Assembly (NCBI GenBank): GCA_002245135.1
Contig: NGBS01000024.1
Coordinates: 54,466-118,465, forward strand
Origin: Proteromonas lacertae
Taxonomy: Eukaryota; Sar; Bigyra; Opalinata; Proteromonadidae
Direction of reading: 5' to 3'
DNA: 64,000 bases
Made by a program: the position numbers and the translations under genes. The notes beneath the pieces were generated by a model. The model was not told the origin of the DNA. It saw only the letters and a program-made list of their open reading frames with translations, and searched no databases. Of the stretch, positions 23,866 through 35,365 are shown piece after piece (position 1 is the first letter of the stretch; each line of letters begins with the position of its first letter).

Positions 23866-25408
23866 CTAATTATATTTCACATATTGTTTATAATCAAAAT
23901 CTAGAATAATAGAAATAACTTCACTGGTGACATATGTTCTTGGTGATAGGAAATAATTGAAACAGTGTTTACCATACGGAATAGTTAATAATGATGATGA
24001 AACTTCACTTTTCTTCAACAAATCATTAAAATCATACGATTCTTTATATTTAACGATAGAATCACAATCACCATGAATAATCTAATCAATATATATATTA
24101 CAGTATAATTATATACCAAAGTAGTTGGTAATTTCTTTCCAATCTTAACCAGATTCTCAGGAGAGGATGAATTCTCATCCCAACAATCTGGATCTAAAAA
24201 ATATAGGAAACAAGGTTTAAATAATTCAACATATAGTGGGAATTTCGATTTAAAAAATCTACTCATATCATATACACCATAAAAATCAACACATCCTTGA
24301 ACAGATAAATCACCATCAATTCCATTATTCAATACATTACTCTTATCAGCAGTTAATGCCAACAACAGCGATAAATGACTACCAGCACTTTCACCACCTA
24401 TTACTATATAATCCTTATTACCGTTATATTTATAAATATTTTCTTTTACCCATTTTAATGCTCTTTTACAATCTCGAAGATTTTCTGGGAATTTCACTTT
24501 TGGAAGTAAGCCATATTCTGTAGATATTACAATCCATCCTCTATTCGGCTAAATTATAGAGTAAAGGTAATGAAGATATTTTTCTACTTCCCATACACCA
24601 AGCACCACCATGAATAAATAGAAATACAGGTTTCAATTCTATACTGGTATTATCATCATTATTGGTGAATATATCTAATTGTAATTTACGATTATTATCT
24701 TCATAATATGTTATATTGGTGATTTTGTTGACATTTGGCCAAACTATACATGGTTGTTGGAAAAACCATCCTAATAATTTACGCATATTTAATACACCCA
24801 CTATTATATAAATAAAAAGTATAAAAATATACAACTATTTATCTCATCTTTGAATAGTTGTAAATTGGAAGTGTCACTAACGCATTTTTCTTCTAATATT
24901 TGTATGGCTTGATTCTTTATATCATTTACTGAATTAAAGTTTTTCTTAACTACTTTACTTAGTGATACTAAAGAAAGAAATCCAGTATTTAATGCTATCA
25001 ATAAAATATACAAAATTTCAATACATATATAGAGTGGAACTTTTTCGTGCGCTTTCATTCCATACTTCATACAAATGAAACTACTCAGCAGAGAATATAT
25101 CAACACAAGTGAAGGAGCAGATTCACTTGATAATACAGCTATAATATATAATGTTACAAAAATGTACTGATCCAATTTTTAACAACAGATGGTCTTCCTT
25201 TTGAACTTATCGAATCTCTTGTGTCAGTGTCTGCCAATAATGTTGATGTAAAAAATAAAGAAGAGAACAGTGAGTATGCATAGACGAAAGGCTCTTTAAA
25301 AGCCCAGTAGTCCATTAAAAATGAAAATATTCTTTTCTCAAAAGCTTGGCTTGTATATTTTTTTAAATAATGAATTAGAACTGAATGATAAATACCAAAA
25401 ATTATCAA
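23866..25408 (-). CDS. Membrane-anchored alpha/beta hydrolase (esterase/lipase, HSL-like)
   Basis: The C-terminal 300 residues are an alpha/beta hydrolase: the oxyanion motif HGGAWCMGSR, GGESAGSHL with the nucleophile Ser, an acid in IIHGDCDSIVKYK, and the catalytic His in PYGKHCFNYF. The closest layout is the isoprenylcysteine methylesterase/kynurenine formamidase/HSL group. The N-terminal part has several hydrophobic segments (LYIIAVLSSESAPSLVLIYSLL; YICIEILYILLIALNTGFLSL), so the enzyme sits in a membrane. Introns of 29 nt (after KNWIS) and 35 nt (before IIHGD) are in frame. One extra base near 24546 separates LYNLAE from RGWIVISTEYGL, exactly at a TAG. The 5' end is not resolved: the open frame at 25408 lacks an ATG, so an upstream exon is likely. 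Confidence 0.75.
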
Positions 25409-25629
25409 TAATTAAACAATAATGGAACCTCTACAACAATGGACAGTATTGTTCTATGTTCAATTAATATTCTCATAAAAAACTATAAAAATCAAAAAGG
25501 CAATAACAGAAATAATGGAGCTGAGTATTGATGAATAACTGCTATGTATTAAAAAATGATTTTAACATAAAAATATTGGCTTGACTCGAAGCGTTTCATT
25601 TGTATTTTGAATCTCAAACGTTCTTTTGA

Positions 25630-27609
25630 ATGTCAAGAACAAACGAAAGTAGGAAAAGATCCAGTGTTACTTCCTTAACCAGTACAGACTCAATGTATTA
25701 TTCTGCTTATATCTGAAATAGTTTAAGTGATTCTTCTTCCTTTTTAGATCCCTTACCTCCTAGACTATATTCAAATGACGATGATATATTCCCTTCGTTA
25801 TATGAAGACACTGATGAGTTTAGAAGACGTTGTGATAGTGTTGATGACTTTATATCTGCTGTATCATTAAATAGTTCTTTATTATTATTCTAGCAAAGTC
25901 CTGGAGCATTATTTAATAATTTTCCTGTTGAAGAGATAGACTTTTTCTCTTTAGAACAAAGAAACAGATCTCAGTCTTTAAACACAGCTCATTCTTTTGA
26001 AAGAGTTAATTATTCTCTACCTACAGAAAATGATGATATACCAGTATATATTAGTCTATATATAATATAATTGAAATAGATGCAACTACCTGATTTTGGT
26101 GGTGTAGATGAAGGTATTAGATATAGATCACAAAGTTTTTCACACTCATCCAACTACTATAACAACAGTACACCTCAGTTAGTTAGATCTTCACCATTAT
26201 CTCAACAAATACTACCACAAACACCACAATTAATACCATTTACATCATTATCTACACATATACAAGTCACACCCATGCCAACAGCAGCAATAACTCCACC
26301 TCCACCTCAATTAATTCAAAACTCACAATCATCTTCAATGTATATAGATTTATCACCGACTATCACTACTGGTACAACAGCTACAACAGCTTCATTACCA
26401 TCTAACTCATCTACTACATCATTGTCATCATCTTCAACAAATCAATGTAAATATTTTATAAATAGTGAAACTAGTAGAAAAGGTGATAAATGTTCGTTTT
26501 CTCATAATAATATTATCTCTAGATCAATGTCACGTGATTCCAATTATAGTATTGAATCATGTAATAATTCTAGAAGAAACACTCGTAGTAGTTTTAGTTT
26601 AGATTTACCATTATCTTCATATGACAATTTTAATGAATTAATAAAGGATCAAAATGGATGTAGATACTTGCAGAAGAAAATAGATGAAGATTCAGTCACA
26701 AATAGTGAAATTATTTATGAAAATATAAAGACAAAGATAAATGAAATATTATATGATCAATTTGGTAACTATCTCTTTCAAAAATTGTATGAAAGTTTAA
26801 AATTGGAATATCGTATAGAAATAGTAGAATCTATCAAGAATAATATATATGATTTAAGTTTAAATCCTTACGGAACAAGAGGTATTCAAAAGATAATTAC
26901 AGTTGATTATAACTGTAACAAAATCGTAGAGATTATCTTATCAGTTATTCTATCCAATTTAGATAGAATTTCAACAGATTCAAATGGTAATCATATTATA
27001 CAAATATCACTGAAATACTTTAATAATGCATTTAAAACCATATTAATTGATGAAATAATATCACTCAGTCACTTGATATATATATCCAAAGCTAAACATG
27101 GTAGTTCAGTAATTCAATTAGCATTTATCTATTGTAATGATGAAGAACATGATGTATTTGTTAATAATATAATTAATAATATATTAATGTTAATTAAAGA
27201 TCAATATGGTAATTATATTATACAATATATATTAGAACATGGTACTGTAAATGATAAGAAACAAATAATTATCAAATTGAGTGGTAAATACTATGAATTA
27301 TCAAGAAATAAAGTAAGTAGTAATGTGATAGAAAAATGTGTAAGATTTTGCTTTAATAATGATGGTGAAGATAAAAGTGATATTTTTAATATGATTATCG
27401 ATGAATTAATAAGTAATACTAATTTCCATAAGTTATTAACTGATGCTTATGCTAATTATGTAATTCAAAGTGCTTTATGTAGTGAAAATCAGTGTATTTT
27501 AGATAAACTACATGAAGCTATTATTCCGTATATGAAAGAGATGAAAAGGACTTCTGGTGGTAGGAAGATATTGAGTAAAATTAATAAATTGTATAAAAAG
27601 AATACTTAG
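25630..27609 (+). CDS. PUF (Pumilio/FBF) RNA-binding protein with a degenerate CCCH-like finger
   Basis: About 627 residues, exact in frame after removing introns of 27, 33 and 36 nt. The N-terminal half is Ser/Thr/Gln/Pro-rich and disordered. A segment CKYFINSETSRKGDKCSFSH near residue 240 looks like a CCCH finger that has lost one Cys. The C-terminal half contains eight PUF repeats, recognisable by their second helices: GCRYLQKKI, GNYLFQKLY, GTRGIQKII, GNHIIQISL, GSSVIQLAF, GNYIIQYIL, SSNVIEKCV and ANYVIQSAL. PUF proteins bind UGUA-containing 3' UTRs and repress or localise mRNAs. A TTGGCTTGA motif lies 46 bp before the ATG (25576-25584). Confidence 0.92.
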
Positions 27610-27761
27610 TTCATATATTATAATGATAATCATTTAGTAATATAGAGATAGTTTCTATTTTTATTTTTTTCCATATATATTTTGTTGTATTTATTGTTTG
27701 TTTGTATTAAAATATTTAAAAATTACACATTATTGAATATATAAATAAAAGAAAAATGAAA

Positions 27762-28205
27762 TTATTCAAGATTTTCTTTTGGAGCAGCTGATGAACTATC
27801 AGGCGTTGCAGGTTTAATTGATTCGATTTTTTCATCTGATGCTATAACATAAAATATTAGAAACTGTGGATATACGCAATAGAGGAACGTTTTGAGCCTC
27901 TGGAACTATTTTCACCCATACTTTCTTCCAATCTGGCTGTTTGGTTTTTCTCATACTCAATGGATTGGTTCTTTTATATTTGCCTACATACCAATAAAAT
28001 TATAATAATATATACCTAAATAATTTGCTGTATGCACTTCTGACACTTTAACTTTATATATTTTTTCTAAATACTCTTTTATTTCAATTTTGGTCATTGA
28101 AGGTGCTACTCGAAACTCATAAGGTCCTTCTGGTTTTACATCCTTTATATTCTTCAGCAGGAGTATCATCCATTGATTCGGAAATCTAATCTTTGAATAA
28201 ACCAT
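27762..28205 (-). CDS. MRPL23: Mitochondrial ribosomal protein uL23m
   Basis: 125 residues after removing introns of 32 and 34 nt. IRFPNQWMILL, YEFRVAPSMTKIEIKEYLE and KIYKVKVSEVHTANYLGKYK match the uL23 core, which binds 23S-type rRNA near the exit tunnel. The N-terminal FPN and the downstream KRTNPLSMRKTKQPDWKKVWV fit the mitochondrial form (MRPL23) better than the cytosolic one, which has a long basic N-terminus. The C-terminal tail is Pro/Ser-rich. If right, the organism has a mitochondrial genome or at least mitoribosomes. Confidence 0.82.
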
Positions 28206-28360
28206 GAAAAAAGAAAATGAAATATATTTGGCTCGATATAAATTTCAAAAAAAGATTCGTTTCAAAATTTAAAAAACAACAACAACAACAGAATTTGTTT
28301 ATTCTTTATCATTAAATAAATAATAACAACTAATTAATATTATTATTTCATTCATTCATT

Positions 28361-29130
28361 TTATTTGCTCAATAATTTCTTATGTTTCTTTGGATTGAGT
28401 GTATAAAATGAAACATTTCCTACTCTCTTATTCATTATATCTCCTGTCTTTATTAATACATTTAAATACTCATTACAGTTTAATATACTCATACTAAATC
28501 TATTCACTATATCTGATACTTTCCTAAACCAATAAATACAAATAATAATTATTATTATATATACAAACCCTCTGTTTTACTCAATGCTATATATTTTAAT
28601 ATAGTTTCTAACATTTCTATATGATTTTTTGTTGTATATTTCTTTGGGATTTTATTCATACATTTTTTAAGTGTTAAACTTGCTAATGGCTATATATGAA
28701 TTATAATTGAATATAATGATTATATACATCTACATTTCTTTTCATTGGCTTTGGATTACTATCAGTTTTACTCCTCTTCTTACTTTCTACTTTTGATGTT
28801 GCAGGTTGAGTATTATATTCTTCATTTATATCATTTGTTTCCATAACAACATCATCATTATCTCCCTGTTCATGATTATTATTTGGCTGCTCTTCTATTG
28901 TGTTTTGATTTTCTATTACTTGAGGAAATTCAATGCACGAACTTGTCATTTGGATTGATTGTAATAAAGAATCCATTGTTCTGTTATAATTGTTTATACT
29001 AGTTGTCAAAGTCTTGATTTTATTCATATTTTCACATAGTTTCTGTATTGGTGTGTTCAATTCTTTTAATGATCTATACTAACTCATTTTATCACATATA
29101 CATTAATATAGCCTCTAATAAACCATCCAT
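28361..29130 (-). CDS. DASH/Dam1-like kinetochore protein candidate with a basic C-terminal domain
   Basis: 220 residues after removing three introns (28, 38 and 41 nt), with an exact codon count. The N-terminal helical segment ISLKELNTPIQKLCENMNKI, then INNYNRTMDSLLQSIQM, then CIEFPQ resembles the Dam1 core of the fungal DASH ring complex, where the pattern is FNESFASLLYGLNMNAFCVEFPE. The middle is acidic and Gln/Asn-rich. The C-terminus (KVSDIVNRFSMSILNCNEYL, FYTLNPKKHKKLLSK) looks like a small winged-helix fold, which is not part of yeast Dam1. The Dam1 assignment rests on a short pattern match and is tentative; a different coiled-coil nuclear protein is possible. Confidence 0.45.
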
Positions 29131-29192
29131 ATTTTCAAAAATAGAAATCAAACTTGTTTGTTCAAAATAATTATAATTTTTAGAATTATTTC

Positions 29193-30334
29193 ATGAATGA
29201 GACATTTGATAGCACTTTCCCTTCTCTGACAAAAGCAAGAGATAGATTTTTAAGAAGACAACCGTCTCCAAATAAAGTATTGTGTATTTTTTAGATTTAT
29301 TTAGATTATTCAAGAAAACAATCCATTAGTAAGAGTGAATAAAGAAATATTATCAGAAATGATTAATTCTTACTACAGGCGATCAAGAATAATCAATGAA
29401 GAATGTATCTCAATTTATAAAGAAGGCCAGTCAGTTTTGAATGTAAATATTATTAATTTATTGTAATAGAGTTTATCATCTAAATTAATTGAAATATGCA
29501 AATATGTATTATTTATATGTAATTCCTATTTTCAAATAGAAAACTCCTTCCTATCATCGTCATCATTCATATTCTTCTAATCAATCTTTTAACCCCCCAA
29601 AATTATCTATTAAAACTAATAATAGTATGAATGAATATGATAATGAAGAGAATAATATTATATCAAAATCTCCAATATATAAAACAAATAATATTCAATT
29701 TCAATATCCAATAACTCCATTTCCACAATCATTTTCAATTCAACAACAACATATTCCTCCTCCTCCTCCTCCTCCACCACCACCACCACCACCACCACCA
29801 CCACAACAACAACAACATTTACTTAGTCAAGATATATCAAATATTCCATCTAATTTATTCAATAATAAACCACTTCAATTAAACAATATATCATTTCAAC
29901 CAGAAAATATTCCTTCTGCTATTAATAATGAAGAAAAGAAAAATAACTATGAATTATCTGTTTTATCTCCATTATCAACAGATGTTAGTATAACTTCAAA
30001 TAAATCAACGGAAGGAATAAAACTGAATAGTCCAACTAAACCTTCAATAGAATTGAAACTAATAGGTTTAAGTAAAACAATAAGAAATAAAATAGATATA
30101 GATATAAAGCATAATAAAATCGACTCAAAATATTTGAATAAAACAAAGAAATTGAAAGTGAATAATCATTCATATGTGAATTATATATTCAATAATTTAT
30201 CATTTTCTATAACAGAAGAAGAAGTAAAAGAATATGGAAAATATCATAAAGCTTGTGTTTACTATAATTGGAAATTGAAAAGTAAATATTTGAAATTGTT
30301 ATGGATGTATTGCTGTAAAGAAATTGATGAGTGA
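29193..30334 (+). CDS. Polyproline-containing protein of unknown function
   Basis: Four exons joined by three short introns (28-36 nt). The start MNETFDSTFPSLTKARDRFL leads into a helical segment (NKEILSEMINSYYRRSRIINEE). A disordered region follows with an uninterrupted run of about 16 Pro encoded by CCT/CCA triplets (29756-29804) and then Gln. The last 90 residues, LKLIGLSKTIRNKIDIDIKH and YGKYHKACVYYNWKLKSKYL, look ordered and basic. The proline run could bind profilin, SH3 or WW domains. No family recognised. The gene is divergent from the Dam1-like gene with 62 bp between starts. Confidence 0.55.
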
Positions 30335-30946
30335 GTCTGTTTATTGGTGTTGATTTAATTATTTTATAATCATAGATGAAAAATTTAATTCAATTATAAG
30401 TTATGTTAATTTCTGGGTTCGATAAAGGGCGTCCTTTTCGAATTTTGCCCTATTTTTGCCCCTTACTGCTCGGGCATAGTAATATTAGCATGTGTTATGC
30501 TGTAGTATATTTTTTCTGATTTTTTGTTATAACTTTTCCATATTATCATCTAGATATACTAACATATGTTAAAAAGGATGTATTATTGTGTATTATAACA
30601 TAATAGTCATCTACTTTTCTTATGATTATATAATATCATATCTTTATGCATATATACTAATTATATAGAATATACATACTGTATATCATATTCTGATATG
30701 CATATATATACATTATGTACATTTCAAGGTGATTGACGTCACTGAACATAAATGAAATTTATATAATAAATAATTTTGTATATTATACATATATCATATA
30801 GATAATTAAGAAGTATAGCTATAGAATGGGTATTTTCAGTTAATTGATAATCAATAGTACTTGTTATGATAATAACATAATATATTTCATAAACTAATAG
30901 AAAAACTATTTCAAATTACTATTTAGTATATTTTGCATACTACTTA

Positions 30947-33900
30947 ATGTATTTCAAGCAATTATTTGAATACTTAGAAAATGGTTTGAGAATTTCGAGC
31001 TATCATTTTGCATTTCAATTGTATATGGGTAAAACGGGAGATGCTGTGTATAGATACTTTAATGAAGATGTGGTGTTAAAGAAACCCCTTGAAAAATACA
31101 ACAGAATTCAATGCAGAAGGTGCAAGGCAATGATTATTGCTCATTGCACTAATTTGAAACGTCATTACAAAAAGTATAAATATATTTATTATATTTATTA
31201 AATTAGATGTAGTGAAAAGCTAATCCAATCAAAACTTACAGAATTGAGATATGATGAACGTGCAATATGTTGTTCCCCGTATGGCGGAAATCCCCGTATG
31301 GCGGAACTCTATATTGCAGAATGATTCAATCAAAACTAATATGATATTCATGATGTTCGGAGTTAGTTATTAACAAATATATAGTTAGTTTGTCATATGA
31401 CCTACATCTGTGATATACTTTTTTATGAACTTCACTATTATCAATATTAAACTAATTTTTGTATATTTTCTATTTTAATGTATCAGTCACTACTACAGTC
31501 TAAAATACATTATCTGATATGAATAGAATTCACTATTTTTAATGTTAAGATAATAAAAAAGGAAATTAAAGAGCAGGCTTGAGTGAGGCTTGAACTTATT
31601 TTTTCTTTTTTCTTTTTTAACCGCCTTAACATTAAAAATAGTGAATTCTATTCATATCAGATAATGTATTTTAGACTGTAGTAGTGACTGATACATTAAA
31701 ATAGAAAATATACAAAAATTAGTTTAATATTGATAATAGTGAAGTTGTCGCGCGCGATAAAGAAATTTGCGCGGTAAAGGAAGTAATAAGTTTCCATTAA
31801 AGTGAATATGTTAATACTTATTTGGAAGGCCGAGTAAATATAAATATAACATTATTTTGTCTAATAAATTACATATGTTGAAATTGTTATCAAGTTTTCA
31901 ATAAGATTTATATCATCTATTATTAATCTTTGTAATTATTTTTTTATTTAAATCGCTAGAATATATTAGCATATATGTCTTATTATCATATTGATATATA
32001 TATAGCACCCTTTAAAAAAATATTAAAGAAAAAAGAAAATACGTTCAAGCCTTCTTCAAGCCAATATTTTATTTTTTATTTCAAACCATCGTAACATCGA
32101 TTTTGTTTAATCTTTTCATCAAAGAACTGTTTATTTCAATTTCTTCCTGTGATATATGCAATAAAAATAATGTTAAATGATAGAAATAATTAAGATGGAT
32201 ATAAAGTGAATATTTATGAATAATTGAACATAACTATTGTATATGACTGTTATAAGACAAAATGATTATATATTCATGCATAGCGTAATGACATTAACAA
32301 TAATATTATATTAGATCTAAATATAAACAATTACTTCCTTTATCGCGCAAATTTCTTTATCGCGCGCGACAGAAGTTCATAAAAAAGTATATCACAGATG
32401 TAGGTCATATGACAAACTAACTATATATTTGTTAATAACTAACTCCGAACATCATGAATATCATATTAGTTTTGATTGAATCATTCTGCAATATAGAGTT
32501 CCGCCATACGGGGATTTCCGCCATACGGGGAACAACACAATAAACTTAATGGTGACCAAATATCTTATAGAAAATAACTTAGCTTTCAGAACCATACAAT
32601 CTAAATCCTTTAAAAATCTAATATATGCATTAAATCCAACTACAAAGTCAATAACAATAAACAAAATAAAAGCATCAATGAACGAAGAAGCAGAAAGAAT
32701 AGTAAAGGAAATTGTAGATAACAGTAAAATATGTATAATTGTGGACGCTTGGAAATCAGTAACCAATGAAAACGTTATTAATTTGGCAATAAAGAAAAGC
32801 AGTGATATTTCGTTTTTGGAATCCATTTATTTACATAAACGAGAAACATCAGAAAATATAGTGGAAATAATAATTCAAACATTAGTGAAGTATAAACTAG
32901 ATATTAAAAACATTGTTGCTGTGAGTAGTGATAACAACTACACCATGAAAAAGATAAGTAGTATTTTAGAGAAAAAAATAAATAGACCTGTAGTAAAGTT
33001 TGGATGTTTAGCACACATCCTAAACTTAATCAGTAAAAAAGTATTCGAAATAGAGAAATACAAAAAAGTGATAGTCATGTGTAATGACATTATTCATAAG
33101 TTAAATAATAATCAAAAGATTAGAGAAACTATATATTCAATTATACAAAAAAATATCCAAATACGCAAGGGATGTGATACGAGATGGTCAAGCTATAACG
33201 ATGTATTTAGAAAAATATTACTCAATAAAGAAATTTTATTACAGATAAAATTATTAAAGGAAGAAGATATACCAGAAATTAAAGAATGCTACAAGATTGC
33301 AAAATATATTTCCACAAATATACACTTATTATGCAAAGATTCATCTACATTAAATGATGGTTTCAGAATATTGACCAAAATCAAAAGAAAGTTAATGAAA
33401 AGGTCATCAAGTGAAAAAGAACTTATTAAAGACATTATAAAAAAAGAGACTAGACATGCAAACTACAGCATTTTAGCTCTATGAATTTTTAGACATAAAC
33501 AGTAAACATAAATTTTCAGACATGGAGAAGGATAATATAAAAAGATATATATTATCTAAATTCAGCCCTATTTTAAATCAGAAAGCATTAAATGAGATAT
33601 ATCATTTTGAAAGAAGAAAACCATACTCCAAAAAGTGCCCTTCAGATATATTTTCGAAAAAGATATCAACTAATATATGGTACAACATGTATGGAGTTTT
33701 TTACCCAAATGTTAAGAAGCTATATGATATTCTTTCAACTATTCCTGTCACAAGCTCATTTATTGAACGTTCATTTAGTATTGAGGGAATAGTTCATAAT
33801 CATATTAGAAATAAATTACAGCTTAATACTATAAATAATATTTTAAGAATAAAATATGATTTATTAAAAGAAAAAAACAAAGAAAAAGATAGAAAAGAAG

Positions 33901-34145
33901 ATGATAATGATATTAGTGAAGAAGAATATAATTTAGATGTGCTGAATGAAATTGATAACAATATAGCATATGACACTTTAGATTATCAATGTTCTGGTGA
34001 TGAAGATGAAAGTTCTGGTAGTTCTAGCGATGAAGGTTTAAGTGATGAAAATTCTAGTGATGAAGATGAAAGTTCTAGTGATGAAAATGAAAGTTCTAGT
34101 GATGAAAGTTCTAGTGATGAAGGATCTCAAAGCCCTTACTTTTAA
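30947..34145 (+). CDS. hAT transposase, interrupted by a nested element
   Basis: The first exon (30947-31201) holds a BED zinc finger: VYRYFNEDV, CRRCKAMI and LKRHYKK, giving C-x2-C...H. A short intron follows (GTATAAATA...AATTAG, ending 31206), then KLIQSKLTELRYDERAI, where the nested element interrupts. Beyond it the frame resumes with KYLIENNLAFRTIQ, CIIVDAWKSV (first catalytic Asp), VAVSSDNNYTMKKI, CLAHILNLI and CDTRWSSYNDV. A one-base frame change lies near 33482. The hATC domain is at 33690-33860 (YDILSTIPVTSSFIERSFSI). The tail is an acidic Ser repeat (units of SSSDE). Removing the 1,270-bp insert plus one 5-bp repeat would leave ERAINLMVTKYL in frame, which shows that the insertion is secondary. 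Confidence 0.85.
31268..32537. mobile_element. Non-autonomous long-inverted-repeat element inside the hAT transposase
   Basis: 1,270 bp with inverted repeats of about 206 bp. The right arm is 32331-32537. The left arm is 31268-31433 plus 31746-31786, split by a further foldback insertion. The arms start TGTTGTTCCCCGTATGGCGG and carry a duplicated CCCCGTATGGCGGAA block; the outer 160 bp look identical between arms and the inner part shows a single G/A difference. A 5-bp direct repeat CAATA flanks it (31263-31267 and 32538-32542). The interior (31787-32330) has no coding frame. An internal GC-rich block (GTCGCGCGCGATAAAG) stands out from the AT background. Superfamily unknown; a 5-bp duplication is compatible with some hAT-like or other families. 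It is young, judging by arm identity. Confidence 0.85.
31428..31746. repeat. Perfect foldback (MITE-like) inserted in the left arm of the nested element
   Basis: Arms 31428-31549 and 31625-31746, each 122 bp, are exact reverse complements by eye. A 75-bp loop lies between them, containing two GGCTTGA motifs and T/C-rich tracts. Comparison with the intact right arm of the host element (reading AACTTCTGTCGCG) shows that about 312 bp were added at AACTTC/TGTCGCG without an obvious target duplication. The perfect arms imply a very recent insertion or ongoing arm correction. The transcribed RNA would form a long hairpin. Confidence 0.85.
34000..34135 (+). repeat. Short tandem coding repeat at the transposase C-terminus
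   Basis: Repeated AGTTCTAGTGATGAA-type units encode Ser-Ser-Ser-Asp-Glu. The array is imperfect and sits at the 3' end of the transposase frame. Such acidic Ser repeats expand by slippage. Confidence 0.6.
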
Positions 34146-34462
34146 GGCTATTATTATAATGAAATATTATTGTTTGTTATTGTTATAAGATAATAATACA
34201 TAATTATGAAAAGAATAAATATTTTTATAGCGTTTAATATCCCTAAAATCACACAAAATATAAAAATTCAAATAAAATAATTGAAAAGGGCAAATTGTAC
34301 CCTTTTCTATTTTTAGATAGTATAAAGGACGCCCCTTTCAATTTTTGCCCAGGACATGCCCTTGTCCCGCCACTGCCCTGTCCCTTTATTATTCAACCCA
34401 GTTTAATTTAAATAATTGTATTTATATTTAGTTAGGAAATACTATAGAATCAATGAGATTAT

Positions 34463-35273
34463 TCAATCTAATTTATTATTTGTATCATTTGTCATTTTAT
34501 CTAAATCACTAACATATGAATTAAATTCATTATCATATTCATAAAAATCAGTTAAATTTCTTTGCATTATATATTTATTATTTAAATTTGGTATTGTGAA
34601 GAAATGTAATTTACCAAGTTCAGTATTTTCACCAACATCTTCTCTTTCATTCAAAAATATTCCAAATTTGATATAGTCTTTTATTTCTTTATCACTTTCA
34701 CTTAAATCCATTTCTATTCTTTCAAATATCCTATAATAATGATCTTCAAGAATATTAATATCATTTACATATCTTTCATTATGAGTTATGTATTTTCCAA
34801 TTGGTATTGAATATGTTTCTAAACCAATCAAATTTATGAGTTGAGTGTTTTGTTTAATAGTTGATTGTTTCATGTTTTTTACATTTCCTGATATTGTCAT
34901 ACTCACATTATCACCTGATTTTGAAAATTCATTTACTTTTTTTCAACATAAGCAAAATCTTCACCAGAAATAAAATATCCTTTATCATCATTTAAAGTAT
35001 TATTTTACTCTATTGTATTTTCCCCCCAATAATGTGTTTCTTCAAGTAAAAATACAAACTTCTTCACTTCTGCTATAGAAATACCTTCAATATATGCCAA
35101 TTCATTATTAGTCATGATTACTGTGGGGAAAGTCTGACTTCTTACTTTCAATGTTGAAAACCAAAAAGTTGCAGAAACTAAATCATTTGTCATTATAACA
35201 CATACTAAAAACACAACTATTAAAAGAAATAAATATATAATATACTCAAAAATACTCTATTTAGACTGATCAT
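34463..35273 (-). CDS. Secreted or membrane-anchored protein, unknown
   Basis: A first exon MISLNRVFL joined through a 29-nt intron to IVFLVCVIMTNDLVSA gives a convincing signal peptide, so the start is placed at 35273. The mature part begins TFWFSTLKVRSQTFP and continues to a Lys/Asp/Asn-rich C-terminus ending TNDTNNKLD. An in-frame TAA near 35005 and one missing base in an A7 run near 34945 interrupt the reading between the signal-bearing part and the segment MSMTISGNVKNM onward. This may be damage, error or an unrecognised intron. No domain recognised. Confidence 0.45.
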
Positions 35274-35365
35274 TGATAAAACTGAAAGATAGAAATTTAT
35301 ACAAGCACACATGTATTAGCTGTATTGAAAAATAGTCGTTATAATTTGAATTTTTATTTTGATTT

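Larger units (their letters stand above)
30413..34401 (+). mobile_element. hAT-superfamily DNA transposon, carrying nested insertions
   Basis: About 3,989 bp. The ends are imperfect inverted repeats beginning CTGGGTT (left 30413) and ending AACCCAG (right 34401). They share GGGCGTCCTTT-like sub-terminal blocks and are noticeably richer in G/C than the surroundings. The flanks GTTAATTT (30405-30412) and TTTAATTT (34402-34409) match at 7 of 8 bases, the 8-bp target duplication expected for hAT. It encodes a BED-finger transposase with a hATC dimerisation domain. A second element (31268-32537) sits inside the transposase gene, so this copy is disrupted. The host genes on both sides are untouched. 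Confidence 0.85.

Noticed and set aside
30736-30745. TGACGTCA palindrome (CRE-like) in the hAT 5' region
   Set aside because: A single 8-bp palindrome with no supporting context; such a match is expected by chance somewhere in 64 kb.
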